From Glandiceps talaboti (lineage: Eukaryota > Hemichordata > Enteropneusta > Spengelidae): 42,500 bases of DNA. The DNA lies in contig NC_135554.1 of assembly GCF_964340395.1 (NCBI RefSeq), positions 26,758,092-26,800,591 on the forward strand. The letters are read 5' to 3'. Below, piece by piece: positions 1 to 14,400 of this stretch (position 1 is its first letter; every line of letters begins with the position of its first letter). The translations under genes and the position numbers were made by a program. The notes under the pieces were generated by a model. It had not been told where the DNA came from and ran no database searches. It saw nothing but the letters and a program-made list of their open reading frames with translations.

Positions 1-483
1 GAGATCCAAATAAGTCATAATTGTTATCACACTCATAAACTATCACAGTGCCTGTTGGTACTGGATACTCGTCTGGATATGGTTCTCTTTTCTGACCATT
101 GTCTGGTTCGCCAGGATCGTCACACGTTCCGATACATTCCGGCACCTCACTGTCCCAGTCTCCGTTGTCACATGTCAATGATGGACTACCAAGGAGGTCA
201 TACCCGAACTGACACTCGTATTCAATAGTAGTACCACTAGATACGGGGTAGGACACATCGTCTACCAGGTCACCATTTTCAGGAGTTCCAGGGTCACTGC
301 ACTTCGCAATGCATTCTGGTATTGGTTGACTCCAATCTCCATACAAACACACGGTTTGACTTGAACCAAAAAGATCGTAACCAGGGTTACATAAAAATGT
401 GACAACGGTTCCATTAGAGACAGGATAATCATGGTTTTCGAAGATGGAACCATTGTCCAGTGCGCCAGGATCACCACATTTAC
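1..483 (-). CDS. Exon 44 (partial): second CCP/Sushi array, 2 complete modules and part of a third
   Basis: Acceptor CAG at 484-486. Modules begin [20 protein letters not shown] and [10 protein letters not shown], with SQPIPEC and SEVPEC ends. The exon is open to the window edge, so several CCPs again share one exon. Both complete modules have only the four canonical cysteines, unlike the long array in exon 13. The C-terminus of the protein lies to the left of the window. Confidence 0.88.
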
Positions 484-3400
484 CTGTTTAAAGTAAGCAG
501 ATATATATATCTCACACCGATTTAATGATATTTGCAAATACTATGCGTTTCTGTTCAATGAGGAATTTGCTTAGAAAATTGAAAGCTCAAGAAAAGACAA
601 TTGAAAACAACTGAATCCTCCTGAAAAGTTCTTAGAAAATTGAAAGTTCAAGAAAAGAAAACTAAAAAAACTAAACCATCATGAAAAGTTCGCTAGGTAC
701 GTGTATCATCGTAATATTTATTTACGAAAGCACACATGACAAATCGATAGAATACGAAAACAAGTGTGGCAGTTGTTGGTAAATTGTGTGCTCTTCCTAC
801 AATTTGACAAAAAATTGAAAAAGGTAAAAAAAAACCCAGAAAATAGTGATTTTTTCCCTTAGTTTCAGTTCTTCCTGTAAACAAATACACTGTTGTACAG
901 TGTAACGCATTTTAGGGCTTTTGATAATAGTATAAATGATTAAAGGCTATGAAATGTATATTAAAGGTTTTGTACCAGATTCACAGTTTGGTCCTTCCCA
1001 GTCGCTACTACAAATACATCTATATCCGTTCACTTCATCTATACACGTTCCTCCATTGTTACATGGATTGCTGTCACACTCGTCGGTATCTGAAAAGAAA
1101 ACCATCAAAACATTGAGAGACTGTCATTCCATGTTTCAAGCCCTGGTCATCGCATTAGTGTTTATCAGGGTTTAACTTATTATTTTGTTGTAGACCAACT
1201 TTTAACAAACTACCCTTTTCCCAGCCTAAATTTTAATCCTAAGCCAACTTGTGTCTGTAAGAACATATCATATATGTAAGCAAAGTTACAAATTTGAAAG
1301 AACTTATGGTATCACAAGCCTCCGTAGCCCAAGCCATAGAGACTGACAAGTTAAGTCGTGGAAATAATCGCACATTAAAAATTTAGATATCTTCCTAGTA
1401 GGGACAATATTTCGTATATAAAATCTTGACAATGAAAGATGAACTTGAAAACATCACTTGAAGAAAACTCGTGTACCTGTTTCACAGTGATGTCCTTCAT
1501 ACCCAGGCTGACATTCACATTTATAATCTGAAGTCTGGTCGATACACGTGGCACCATTCTGACATGGATCACTTCTACAGTAGAAGCCTATCAAGAACAC
1601 ATTAAAAAGAAATTTTCCTGTCAGAGTTGCTTCAGACCCAATACCACGTGAAGGAATAACACGGTCACGAAATATTTCTATGAATTAATATTATTCCCTT
1701 CCACATACCTGCATCACAGTGTTCTCCGTTCCATTCGTCTGCACATTCACATTCGTATCCGTTCACTTTATCTATACAAGTACCTCCATTGTTACACGGA
1801 TTGCTCTCACACTCGTCAGTATCTGTCAAGTGAGAAAATAAAGAAATATTTGATACCTTAAATACTACACCTACATACATATTTGTCTCTTATGATCCAT
1901 GGTTGATATAAAAGACACAATCTAAAACAAAACGAATTGGTGTCCGTGAAGGTTCAAGGATACTCACTTTGCTTCTCTGAGATTGAATAGATGCCATAGC
2001 TGCAAAACAAACAAACATATACACTGTTTCTCACCCCAAAAATGCAAGTTAATTCAACCAACTAATATTTCATACCTGTTTCACAGTGATGTCCTTCATA
2101 CCCAGGCTGACATTCACATGTATAATCTGAAGTCTGGTCTACACACGTGGCACCATTCTGACATGGATTACTTCTACAGTAAAATCCTGGTAATACAACA
2201 ACAATTGTTAACCTTTATCATATGTATTTCATAACTTTGTGAGTCTGTAACCGCTAGATGGTATGTAATCTTACTACCAAACTAGAATGACTATAGAGTT
2301 TCAAAAAAAAAATGAACGATGTGTTTCACGTCTCACTCAGGAGATGATCTGATTCCATCGCTATATGCATGTCATCAAGTCTTGGTACTTTTTAAAATGT
2401 AAATTTCATTCTCCATCATACTATACCTGCATCACAATGTTCTCCATCCCATCCGTCTGCACATTCACATTCGTATCCGTTCACTTTATCGATACAAGTA
2501 CCTCCATTGTTGCACGGGTTACTTTCACATTCGTCAGTATCTATCAAGCGAGACAATAAAGAAATATTTGATACCTTAAATACTATAACTACATACATAT
2601 TTGTCTCTTATGATCCATGGTTGATATAAAAGACACAATCTAAAACAAAACGAATTGGTATCCGTGAAGGTTCAAGGATACTCACTTTGCTTCTCTGAGA
2701 TTGAATAGATGCTATAACTGCAAAACAAACAAACATATACATAGTTTCTCACCCCCTCTCACCCCAAAAATGCATAAGTTAAATCAAACAACTAATATTT
2801 CATACCTGTTTCACAGTGATGTCCTTCATACCCAGGCTGACATTCACATTGATAATCTGAAGTCTGGTCTATGCACGTTGCACCATTCTGACATGGGTCA
2901 CTTCTACAGTAGAAACCTGAAAATACAACAACAATTGTTAACCTTTATCATAGGTATTTCGTAACTTTGTGAGTTTGTAACCTCGAGATGGCATGTAATC
3001 TTACTACCAAACTAGAGTGACTATAGAGTTTTTAAAAATGAACGATGTGTTTCACGTCTCACTCAGGAGATGATTTGATTCCATCGCTATCTGCATGTCA
3101 TCAAGTCTTGGTACTTTTTAAAATGTAAAGTTCATTCTCCATCATACTATACCTGCATCACAGTGTTCTCCATCCCATCCGTCTGCACATTCACATTCGT
3201 ATCCGTTCACCTTATCGATACAAGTACCTCCATTGTTGCATGGATTGCTCTCACACTCGTCAGTATCTGTCAAGTGAGAAAATAAAGAAATATTGGATAC
3301 TTTAAATTCTACACGGACATACAGATTTGTCTCTTCAGATCCATGGTTGATATAATTGGACAAAATCTAAAACAAAACGAATTGTTGTCCGTGATGGTTC

Positions 3401-6400
3401 AAGGATACTCACTTTGCTTCTCTGAGAATGAATAGATGCTATAACTGCAAAACAAACAAACATATACATAGTTTCTCACCCCCTCTCACCCCAAAATGCA
3501 TAAGTTAAATCAAACAACTAATATTTCATACCTGTTTCACAGTGATGTCCTTCATACCCAGGTTGACATTCACATGTATAATCTGAAGTCTGGTCTACAC
3601 ACGTGGCACCATTCTGACATGGATTACTTCTACAGTAAAATCCTGGTAATACAACAGCAATTGTTAACCTTTATCATATGTATTTCGTAACTTTGTGAGT
3701 CTGTAACCGCTAGATGGTATGTAATCTTACTACCAAACTAGACTGACTATAGAGTTTTAAAATGATGTGTTTCATGTCTCACTCAGGAGATGATTTGATT
3801 CCATCGCTATATGCATGTCATCAAGTCTTGGTACTTTTTAAAATGTAAAGTTCATTCTCCATCATACTATACCTGCATCACAGTGTTCTCCATCCCATCC
3901 GTCTGCACATTCACATTCGTATCTGTTCACTTTATCGATACAAGTACCTCCATTGTTGCACGGATTGCTCTCACACTCGTCAGTATCTGTCAAGTGAGAA
4001 AATAAAGAAATATTGGATACTTTAAATTCTACATACAGATTTATCTCCTTAGTGCCAAGGTGAATATAAAGGACAAAATCTGAAACAAAACGAATTGTTA
4101 TCGGTGAAGGTTCAAGGATACTCACTTTGCTTCTCTGAGATTGAATAGATGCTATAACTGCAAAACAAACAAACAAACAAACATATAAATAGATTCTCCC
4201 CCCCCTTCCCCCCAAAAATGCATGTTAATTCATACAACTAATATCCCATACCTGTTTCACAGTGATGTCCTTCATATCCAGGTTGACATTCACATGTATA
4301 ATCTGAGGTCTGGTCTATACACGTGGCACCATTCTGACATGGGTCACTTCTACAGTAGAAGCCTGAAAGAAAAACATGTTTAACTTCTTACATTGACTGG
4401 TGATTTTTGGGTTGAAGGAAACTCCAAGTTTGATTCGATAAATTTTATATTGTGGATATATGTGATTATGAGTTTCCATTTCACACATCGGTAATTACAT
4501 CATGCAGTAATACAAATTATACTGAGCAAATTGGCAATACATATTTATCCATTTTACTGGATATTCCTAAATCTATATGTCATACCTGCATCACAGTGAT
4601 CTCCATCCCATCCGTCTCCACATTCACATTCGTATTCGTTCACTTTATCGATACATGTACCTCCATTGTTACACGGATTGCTTTCACACTCGTCAGTTTC
4701 TGACAAATGAGAAAATAAAGATATATTTGATAACTTAATTTCAACACCTAAGCTTACATACAGATTTATCTCTTTAGAGCCATGGTTAACGTAAAGGACA
4801 GATCGGAAACAAAACGAATTGGTGTCTGTGAAGGTTCAAGGATCACTTTGCTTCTCTGAGATTGAATGGATGCTATAACTGCAAAACAAACAAGCATATA
4901 CATAGTTTCTCCCCCTCACCGCCCCCCAAAAGTACACAAGTTAATTCAACCAACTAATATCACGTACCTGTTTCACAGTGATGTCCTTCATACCCAGGTT
5001 GACATTCACATTGATAATCTGAAGTCTGGTCGATACACGTTGCACCATTCTGACATGGATTACTTCTACAGTAGAAGCCTACAAAGAATACGCCATGTTT
5101 TGCATTGACTGATGATCTTGTAATGACATGTGATTTAACGCCAATGTAAGTTGTACTGCAATTATTGAATGCGCTTAGAATAATATATTCCAGAGACTGG
5201 CAGAGTTGAATTTTGACTTATGATGATTTGTAACTACTGCATGAAAATTTGACTCCAATGTCATCTGAGTAAAATATGAAACGTGACACTGACAAAACAA
5301 AACTATAGTTCTTACAATAATTCATCCGTGTTATTCATAAAAATGAAAAGACTTGATCATCAACAAATCGTCAAAATTTACCACGCTAATTTTGTTCTCC
5401 ATACCTGCATCACATTGATCTCCGTCCCATCCGTCTGCACATTCACATTCGTATCCGTTCACTTTATCGATACAAGTACCTCCATTGTTACATGGATTGC
5501 TCTCACATTCATCAGTATCTACCCAAATAGAATATAGATAAACATTTGATATTTTACTGAACCACCTACATGCAGATTTATCACTTTAAAGCTAAGATTA
5601 ACGAATGAGACAGAATCCGGAACGAAATATTTAGTGTCCGACAATCTAACTTCATTCGTTGCATACCTTTGTACAGAGTAAACTATTGAAAACGACATTT
5701 CTTTTCTCAAATTGTATTTAGATGCATACATGATCTTCAATATACGAACAAGCAAACAATCAATAATTACAACACCACTGCACCAACACTATAGTATACA
5801 ATTATATACACAAGTTATTCAAACAACTAATATCCTATACCTGTTTCACAGTGATGTCCTTCATACCCAGGTTGACATTCACACTGATAATCTGAAGTCT
5901 GGTCGATACACGTGGCACCATTCTGACATGGATTACTTCTACAGTAGAAACCTGGTAACACAACAACAAATATTAACCTTTACCATAGGTATTTCGTAAC
6001 TTTGTGAGTCTGTAACCTCTAGATGGTATGTAATCTTACTACCCATAGAGTTTCAAAAAAGATGAACGATGTGTTCCACGTCTCACTCAGGTGTTTTGTT
6101 ACCAATTACATAAAGCACAATAAAGACACAGATGGCTTGCTTGTATATAGAATGGTAGATTATATCTCACTGTGAACACAAAACAAAATCACTATCTGAT
6201 GAAACATTTCATGTGTGTGTGCTCTATTGGCGCCTTTATTTTGTTTGTATAAAAAACGTGTGAGAAGTAAAAACACGGTGCCACTAAATGGAAACTCTAT
6301 AGTCTTTCTGGTTTGGTAGTACTATTTTCTCTGTGACCTTTTATTCTTAACTATAAAAATGACACTATTTTGATCTATGTAATATATCTACAAAATTGTG

Positions 6401-9400
6401 CCTGAAAGTAATGCAGGAAGCAGAGAAACTTCGATTTGACATAGAGGTATACAAATAATTATGATCATGATATCTGATTCCATCGCTATATGCATGTCAT
6501 CAAGTCCTGGTACTTTTTAAAATGTAAAGTTCATTCTCCATCATACTATACCTGCATCACAGTGTTGTCCGTCCCATCCATCTGCACATTCACATTCGTA
6601 TCCGTTCACTCTATCGATACATGTACCTCCATTGTTGCACGGGTCACTTTCACATTCGTCAGTATCTGCCAAATGAGAAAGGAACGAAAAAAAACAAATT
6701 AATACTGTCTTCGACGAAGCGTAGAGGTTTTTGTTGTTACTCGTTTCGAGTTTTTTTCCTGCTATTATAGATGAAATATGATGACTGATGATATTCATCT
6801 AATAAATTTATACTAGCAATGTAACACTGGTAGTCGAATGGTCACTTAGGACCTATGTATTATAAAAGTGTTCTATGACAAAGATACAAGATGCAAAGAT
6901 ACTGAATATAAACACATAGCTGCAAAATTTCATGTACCTTCTTCACAGTGATGTCCTTCATACCCAGGTTGACATTCACATTGATAATCTGACGTCTGGT
7001 CTATACACGTGGCACCATTCTGACAAGGATCACTTCTACAGTAGAAGCCTGGTAATACAGATTACATAATAGGTTTTGATGGTGTATGGAAAACAAATAT
7101 CACTCAGTGGAATCTATATTAAACAAAACGAAATTCACAAGACTGCAAGGTAACTATATTGTTACATTAACACATTACCATGGGCTTTTAAATTTCCTAA
7201 AATGAAAATCTATTTTGACAGATTAAACACTAATTACTATACCTGCATCACATTGATCTCCGTTCCATCCATCTGCACATTCACATTCGTATCCGTTCAC
7301 TTTATCGATACAAGTACCTCCATTGTTGCATGGATTGCTCTCACACTCGTCAGTATCTGACAAACGAGAACGAGGACAATAAAAATAAGACAGTCTAATA
7401 ATAAAATTATGTAAATTCCTCATCAAAAGCACTCTCGTTCTGAAAATGGAATCAGTCTGTAACTGCTATATGTAAATTAAGTGTCTACCAAAGTTTAATT
7501 TAAAAGTCACGCGGCTTCAGAAAATGATCAAATGTGATATAGTGTTGTTCCATTAACTTGCTTAATAAGCGATAATTTGATATCCACCCCACTGGAAAAT
7601 ACACCTACCTACATATACATAAAAAATGCATGTGATATACATATCACGTACCTGTTTCACAGTGATGTCCTTCATACCCAGGTTGACATTCACATTGATA
7701 ATCTGACGTCTGGTCGATACACGTGGCACCATTCTGACATGGATCACTTCTACAGTAGAAGCCTGCCAATAAAAATGTCACTATGAAACAAAGCGAGAAC
7801 GAGCAAATGTCCAACAAACAATGGTACACATTGTGCTGAGATGTATTTTTGTCAGTAAGGTTTATTGACCGGGGTCGGCGACATTAGGCTTTCGTGACAA
7901 TTTTACCATAAAGCCCTTGTGGTGATGGTTTTTGGGACGGCAATTGGAAAAGAGGCGGTGTTTTCACATTTAAATGTAAATTGAAATATCAAAACCAATG
8001 CCTATCTCTGAATTAATCATTATATGCCTCTATAGTTTTCAAACTCCGTTAAAATTCCCCCAATTTCAACTTTACCTGATTCACAATGTGGTCCGTTCCA
8101 ACCCTCAGTACATTCACATCTATATCCATTGACTTCATCGATACATGTTCCTCCATTCTGACAGGGATCGCTTTCACACTCATAGATATCTATTAGAAGA
8201 AGTCGTGCAGAATTGTCATTACTGGATCAAAACTTGTACATTTGTAATACTTGTCAATGGTGGGTAATGTTTGATAACCAAACTATAAACATGTATTCTA
8301 TGGATATCTTTTCGGTCATGAAAAGGCTAACATGGTGTAAATGTAAGAATGTAAAGCTTACCATTTTCACAGTGGTGGCCTTGCCAGCCAGGTTGACATT
8401 GGCAATAGTAATTCCAACCTTCGTCAACACATGTACCACCATTCTGACATGGGTCACTCCTACAATAGTAGCCTGTAAGAATAGCAACACCCGTTGATGT
8501 TCTCTTTCTGATATTATAAATGTATTCGTTTTGATGATGGGTTTTTGTGTTTTCAGACCTGATTTAAACAAATTAAGTGATTAGCTCCAGTGAGGGCTTG
8601 GAACGTCCCAGAATAATTAATAGTGAGGTACTTTTACCCAAATTACAGAAAGAGAAAGAACCTCAGTATACCAGTTGAATATAATGCTGTGCGGTTAGGT
8701 AATTGCAAATATTTCTTACCTGAGTCACAGTCATGTCCGACCCAGTCGCCATAGCAAATACACCTGTATCCGTTCACTTCATCTATACACGTTCCACCAT
8801 TATGGCATGGATTACTTTCACATTCATCAATGTCTGAAATAGTAAGTTGTAAGATTATGAGATCATTAAAACCGAATAAACTATTCTACATACAAAGCTT
8901 GCGTTGTTTCACGTCAGGTAATAAAAAGAACTGGTGAATTTAGTACAGATTCCCACACCATTGTAATATTTTCTTCAATACATTTAATACACACATGTGC
9001 ACGGTTATATTTGTTTTGTGTGGTGGCATGTTGTACTGGGTGTTGTGCGTCACTGGACTGTTTTGCGTTGAGGCTATTTGTCTTATACGTTTTGGTGTAC
9101 TGAATCTGTCTACTATCCTTTTATCTAATCACAAAAAAACCAACCAACTCATAATCTAAAAACACAACGTCACTTACCAGAATCACAATTTCGTCCTTCC
9201 CAGCCTTCAGAACAAATACACTCGTATCCATTTAAGTCATAGATACATGTTGCACCGTTAAGACAAGGCTTGTCCTCGCAGTAGTTGATTCCTATTGACA
9301 AAGTATTTAAAAAGAAAGCGTAAATTTGGCACATCTTATATGATATTCGCGATACTTATAATTTTGATGCAATGTGTCTAAGCCCATCTTTGAAGTTGTA

Positions 9401-11381
9401 ATATGCATGGAAATCGATTCCTCTAAATAAATACAGTTTTTAATAGAAAGTGTGGTTGATTTTCCATATGTTTTACATTCGTTACAAATTCCACTTACGA
9501 TGCAAAGGGGCGCCATAATCATTACTTGGAGTTGTAATGTGAACGAGATTCGATAGGACTGTCCTACACAGTTCAAGACATTCTGAGTCGTAAGCTGTAA
9601 TACATGTGTAATTACTTTCACAACATGTCTCACATAAACTGCAAGTGTAAGTATAGATAGCGAATCTAACTTACCAGTGCACGATTTACCATTTCCAGTG
9701 AAACCATCTTTACAGTAACAATCACGTATTCCATCTTCTTCAGCACAGTAGGCATTAGGATCACAACGTATTGCTATACAATCTAAATGACCATGTTTCA
9801 TACATGTACACTCCTCATCGCAGTTCTCCTTGACAAACGAATGTTGGTACTAAGCAAAGAGTGATAATCCATTATTCCCAAAGCTGAATTTTTTGATATT
9901 CTCAAAAAATTTGCCAAATGATAAAAATCTACTTAAATACGCACATATTACTTCAGGTTTCAGCTGTTATGCACTTCAACAATGTAAAGTTAATTCATAT
10001 GATAAGAGCTGAGTAATCTCAGGGAGGAACAACAATGTTAAATACTTACAGGTGTATATATATCATCTATTACACATCCACATTCTTCATCAAGTACACA
10101 TCTGCCTTCGTAATCGAGGAATGTCCCATATGGACAAGAACAACCTTCGACCAATCGAGGTTCCACACATGCGTAATGCGGACTCCTGTCTTGACATGTT
10201 TTCATACATGGTGACACTGTGTTGTTGTAAACTTTATCTCCTGAGCAGGTAATAGCTGTACACAAAATATCAATAATTTTGGTTTAATAATTTAGAATTA
10301 AAAGAGACGTATCACATGTTACCTAACATTACTTGCAAAATACGTACGTGGGAAGACTGAAGAACAATTGGGCTAAAACCTCATTTGAGTACATAGCTCA
10401 TTTCAAAGTTTTGACATTAGGGTTAGGCATGTTGGTATGTATCAGAGCCAACATGATGAATGATTGGTAAAGGCTTAATCCGATTTGACAAAGTTATCAA
10501 ATGGGTCCAGGTGTGGCCAAATGGTAACTTTTCATCCACAGTACAACGACACTAATGACTATTAATAAATGTATAATTACATTCATTTACATTAGATGCA
10601 TTTAAAATTTGATCAAACTCAGGTAGAAGTCAACCATGTTGATATAAGCAATAAGAAATCCCACTTATTAATCTCGAACTGAATACAAACAGAGGAATGT
10701 GGAAAAAGTATAAGTTTAAAGATCTCACTTACGGCATGAATCGTCTGTCCTCCACGACACTGGTATTCTATTATCTAGACAGACTTGGGCATAGGCCTCA
10801 GCATTCATACATATACCTCGAGTGTCTGGTAATTTGGAGCAAAGGTCAAACATGCAGGCCGAATAGAAGTCGTCAGGATTTATCTTGTCATGACAGTCCG
10901 CAAATGGACCTGAAAGATAATCGAGAAAATACACCAGGAGAATGGACGAATAAATCATATTCATATTCAAGCTACATTAACATAAAATTCCAGACCAAAA
11001 TGGCGCGAAAATTGAAAAATACCTGTTTCATCTGTAAGTACTTTACATAGGTCATGAGCTTCTTCAGCAAGGTCAACATCTGAGGCACATGGGTTACAGC
11101 CACCTGCTGCAGAATCGCACTTGTTGTCATTGACAACCCATGTATTTCCAAACATAGCGGCTCTATGGGAGTGCTCCATTTCTACCGGTACCTGTGTATG
11201 AGATGATATCGAAGCAAATTATCCACCATGACTGCGATTAATAGCTAGCTTATCTTCACATTAATTACATTGGTTAAGGACATAAACACACACTTATTCA
11301 CGAAAATTTTCAATATATAACTGTACAGCGCCTCTGAACCTTACTTCTATTATACAGGCACTTTATAAAGTGATTAATTGC

Positions 11382-11430
<49 letters not shown>

Positions 11431-14400
11431 CGATATATTGGTTGGTTGAAGGACTTTATCACATCAGCGCTTTAAATCACAGACATCTTGTATGACATTT
11501 ATGCATCTCTAGCTCTAACTTGTAGATGGTTAAGTTTTATTAAAATATTGTAATCACTTCGACAACTCTAGACTAAAATTAGATTATACTGAAGTTAAAT
11601 TTACCAGACGTCCTTCCAGGTCGGTAAAATCATCGTCGGCTACATCATTGTAATCTCCACATAATCCTCGTAGTGTTCCTTTGTAAGTGCCTGGTGTTTT
11701 CACATCACCCTGATGGTAACCATCCCATCGTACTGCCATCCCAAAGTCAGTTGTCACAATCTGCAATTGAAAAAACATCACCATTCCTAATACATGTATC
11801 TGAATCAAATCTATAGTATGGCGATTTGACAAGTGCATGTATGAGTGAAGGCGAAAATGGCATCGTTCTCTCATAAACGTATAAGCGTACCTTTCGCTGT
11901 ATTTTTGTCTTAGTTTATACCATTAAAGGGTTTCAAAATATTAAGTGCAACTGACCTTTATAGTTTCATAGGAAAGATAAAAAAGCAGCCATAGTTAAAC
12001 TTATTATGCTAATTTTCTTGTGAATGAAATAAAAATCACAGCGTTCATCATTGCTCTCAAAGATGTGCTAATACCCATGCAGCCGCTTCCTAGATCAAGT
12101 GACCAAAGTCAAAAACAAGGTGAAAGACAATACCGATTAGAAGGTAAATTCTGGGCAGACCATGCCATGGGATATTATTCCTTTAGTACTTACCACATAT
12201 CTGCCCGTTAGACGGATATCGACTTCTGGTATTGGTTGATGTGGTAGTGAGACTTCAACTCCGTTTACTTCAACGATTAGATCTCTCATCAGTTTAATTT
12301 CCTAAATTTCAAAGAATGTGTATTTTTATATTTACATACTTGAGAAAACGTCATAGAGATATAACACACAACTGGTGCACAATTACTGGAGAGAATAGTG
12401 AAATACAAAACCAAATAGATGTCAATTTACAGACATCAACCGATTTACCCCTGGCCAAAAAATCAACCAAAACAAACAAAAATAGTCGACAAATAATAAG
12501 TGCGGGTTATAATGGAGTCATCACTGTCAATAACAGTAAACTGTGTATATTATTAACTATTCCAAGTCGATGTAAAATATGAAATACTTGGTTTTACCAC
12601 TGAATACAACAAACAGGTCACTTGACTTTTATAATTTGTTTCTATGGTACACCACTACCAACTGGCAATTACCTAAATAAACATAAGATACAATTAAGAT
12701 CTATTTAAGATATAGACATTCAAATAACAGTACACAATTAGTTCTTACCATGCCATACACGATGATAATTATTTGGTTTGTAACACTGACTTTCTCATCA
12801 ATAACAGCTGTCCAACCTTCATTCACTGCAATCACTCTGAATGAAGTCAGTGTACTTGATGCACTCTCTGTCAACATATACGAACATTCTCCCTGAAACT
12901 CGTACTTGACACCATCGTAAGTGATGTAATGCGGGTCTCCCCAAAGGTAACACACACTGTATTCTACATTATGCGGAGGAATGAAAATATTGGTGTTAAA
13001 ATGGAAATCCAATAACGTGTGGCAAATCAAACGCTGAAAGCTCACTCTCTATTTTACTTATTTGTACTTATTCGAATGAGTTACTTTACTGAAAACCATT
13101 CAATTTTAAGATGTTAAACATACTACTAAATTTTAAACATATACAGATATTCTCTGATGAACTCTTTAACCCACCATATTCACAATTCTTCCCTTGGTAA
13201 CCTAGCGGACATAAACAGGCGTAGTTATCAGTACCATCAACGCATGTTCCTCCATTTTGACATGGTTCACTGCAACACTCGTCAATTTCTATCAAATAAA
13301 ACACATAAGAAATTCCGTCGGATACGTAGTGTCAAGTGCAATCTTGAAATACAACAATATGCAATGAATGTACTCAGGGACTGAAACTTCAGACTATCTC
13401 CAGAGCCTGATTGGAAACATGTTAGTAAGATGAAGTATCGTTATTTACCTGCACATACTGTTTTGTCAACAGATGGTTCCCATGTTCCATCTCTGCAGAC
13501 ACTTTTTCCGGGACCATGTAAGCTGTATCCAATTTCGCATGCAAACATCACTGATGTGTTGCTTTTTACTGGATAATTCAAATCTCGGAGTTGGTATCCA
13601 TTTTCAGGTGCTCCAGGGTCATCACATCTTCCAATACACATTGGAGGATCATCACTCCAGGAGCCATCTTCATGGCAAATTATAGCTTTCTCACCATATA
13701 AATCATACCCAGCATCACAGCAGTACCTCACAATAGTTTCAGCATCCACAGGATATTCGTGGTCGTCAAGCTTATGACCATTATCAGGAGTTCCAGGATC
13801 TTGGCAACCAGGACTGCAATGAGGAAGTGGATGACTCCAAGTCCCATTGATACAGTATGTTTTACTGTCACCCACTAGATTAAAGTTTTCATCACATTGG
13901 AATGTCACTTCTGTTCCAACACAAACTGGGTACTCGTGGTCATCAACCTGTTGGCCATTATCAGGTGTACCTGGATTAGTACATTCTAATGCACAGCTTG
14001 GGACGGGATCACTCCAAACACCATCTAAACACGTAGTCGATGAGTTTCCAATGCACTCTCGATCAGGTACATCAAAAAGTTGGTAACCTGAATCACAGTA
14101 GAAGTGCACAACAGTTTCATTGGATACTGGATATTCCTGGTCTCCAACTTGTCCACCATTGTTTGGGTCTCCTGGATCCCCACACATTATCCTACAAGTA
14201 GGAGGTTCTTCAGTCCATGCACCATCAATACATAAAGTTTCATCTTCACCAACTACCTCATACATGTAATTGCACTCATAATGAACAGATGTTCCAGAAC
14301 AGACAGGGTAGTTTTGATGTGTGATTTGTTTTCCATTTTCCGGTGTACCTGGATCTGCACAGTCAGCTTTGCATAATGGCACTGGTTCAGTCCAATTACC

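Larger units (their letters stand above)
976..9291 (-). repeat. Array of 22 single-EGF exons, mostly alternating 114-bp and 111-bp types
   Basis: Twelve 114-bp exons (mostly calcium-binding, [10 protein letters not shown]...) and ten 111-bp exons ([15 protein letters not shown]...) each encode one EGF, all phase 1-1. From 7762 leftwards they alternate strictly in two-exon units. Between about 4700 and 1470 the units repeat at roughly 720 bp with introns still alignable: 114-bp exons end at 3986, 3266, 2540 and 1822; 111-bp exons at 4362, 3642, 2916 and 2186. The first four EGFs (9291-8076) are more divergent and older. The exons are listed separately below. Confidence 0.93.

Noticed and set aside
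9307-9674. Extension of exon 21 as coding through the open frame to 9307
   Set aside because: There is a GTAAGT donor at 9674, the cysteine-rich pattern stops there, and the next EGF exon joins in the right phase only by splicing.
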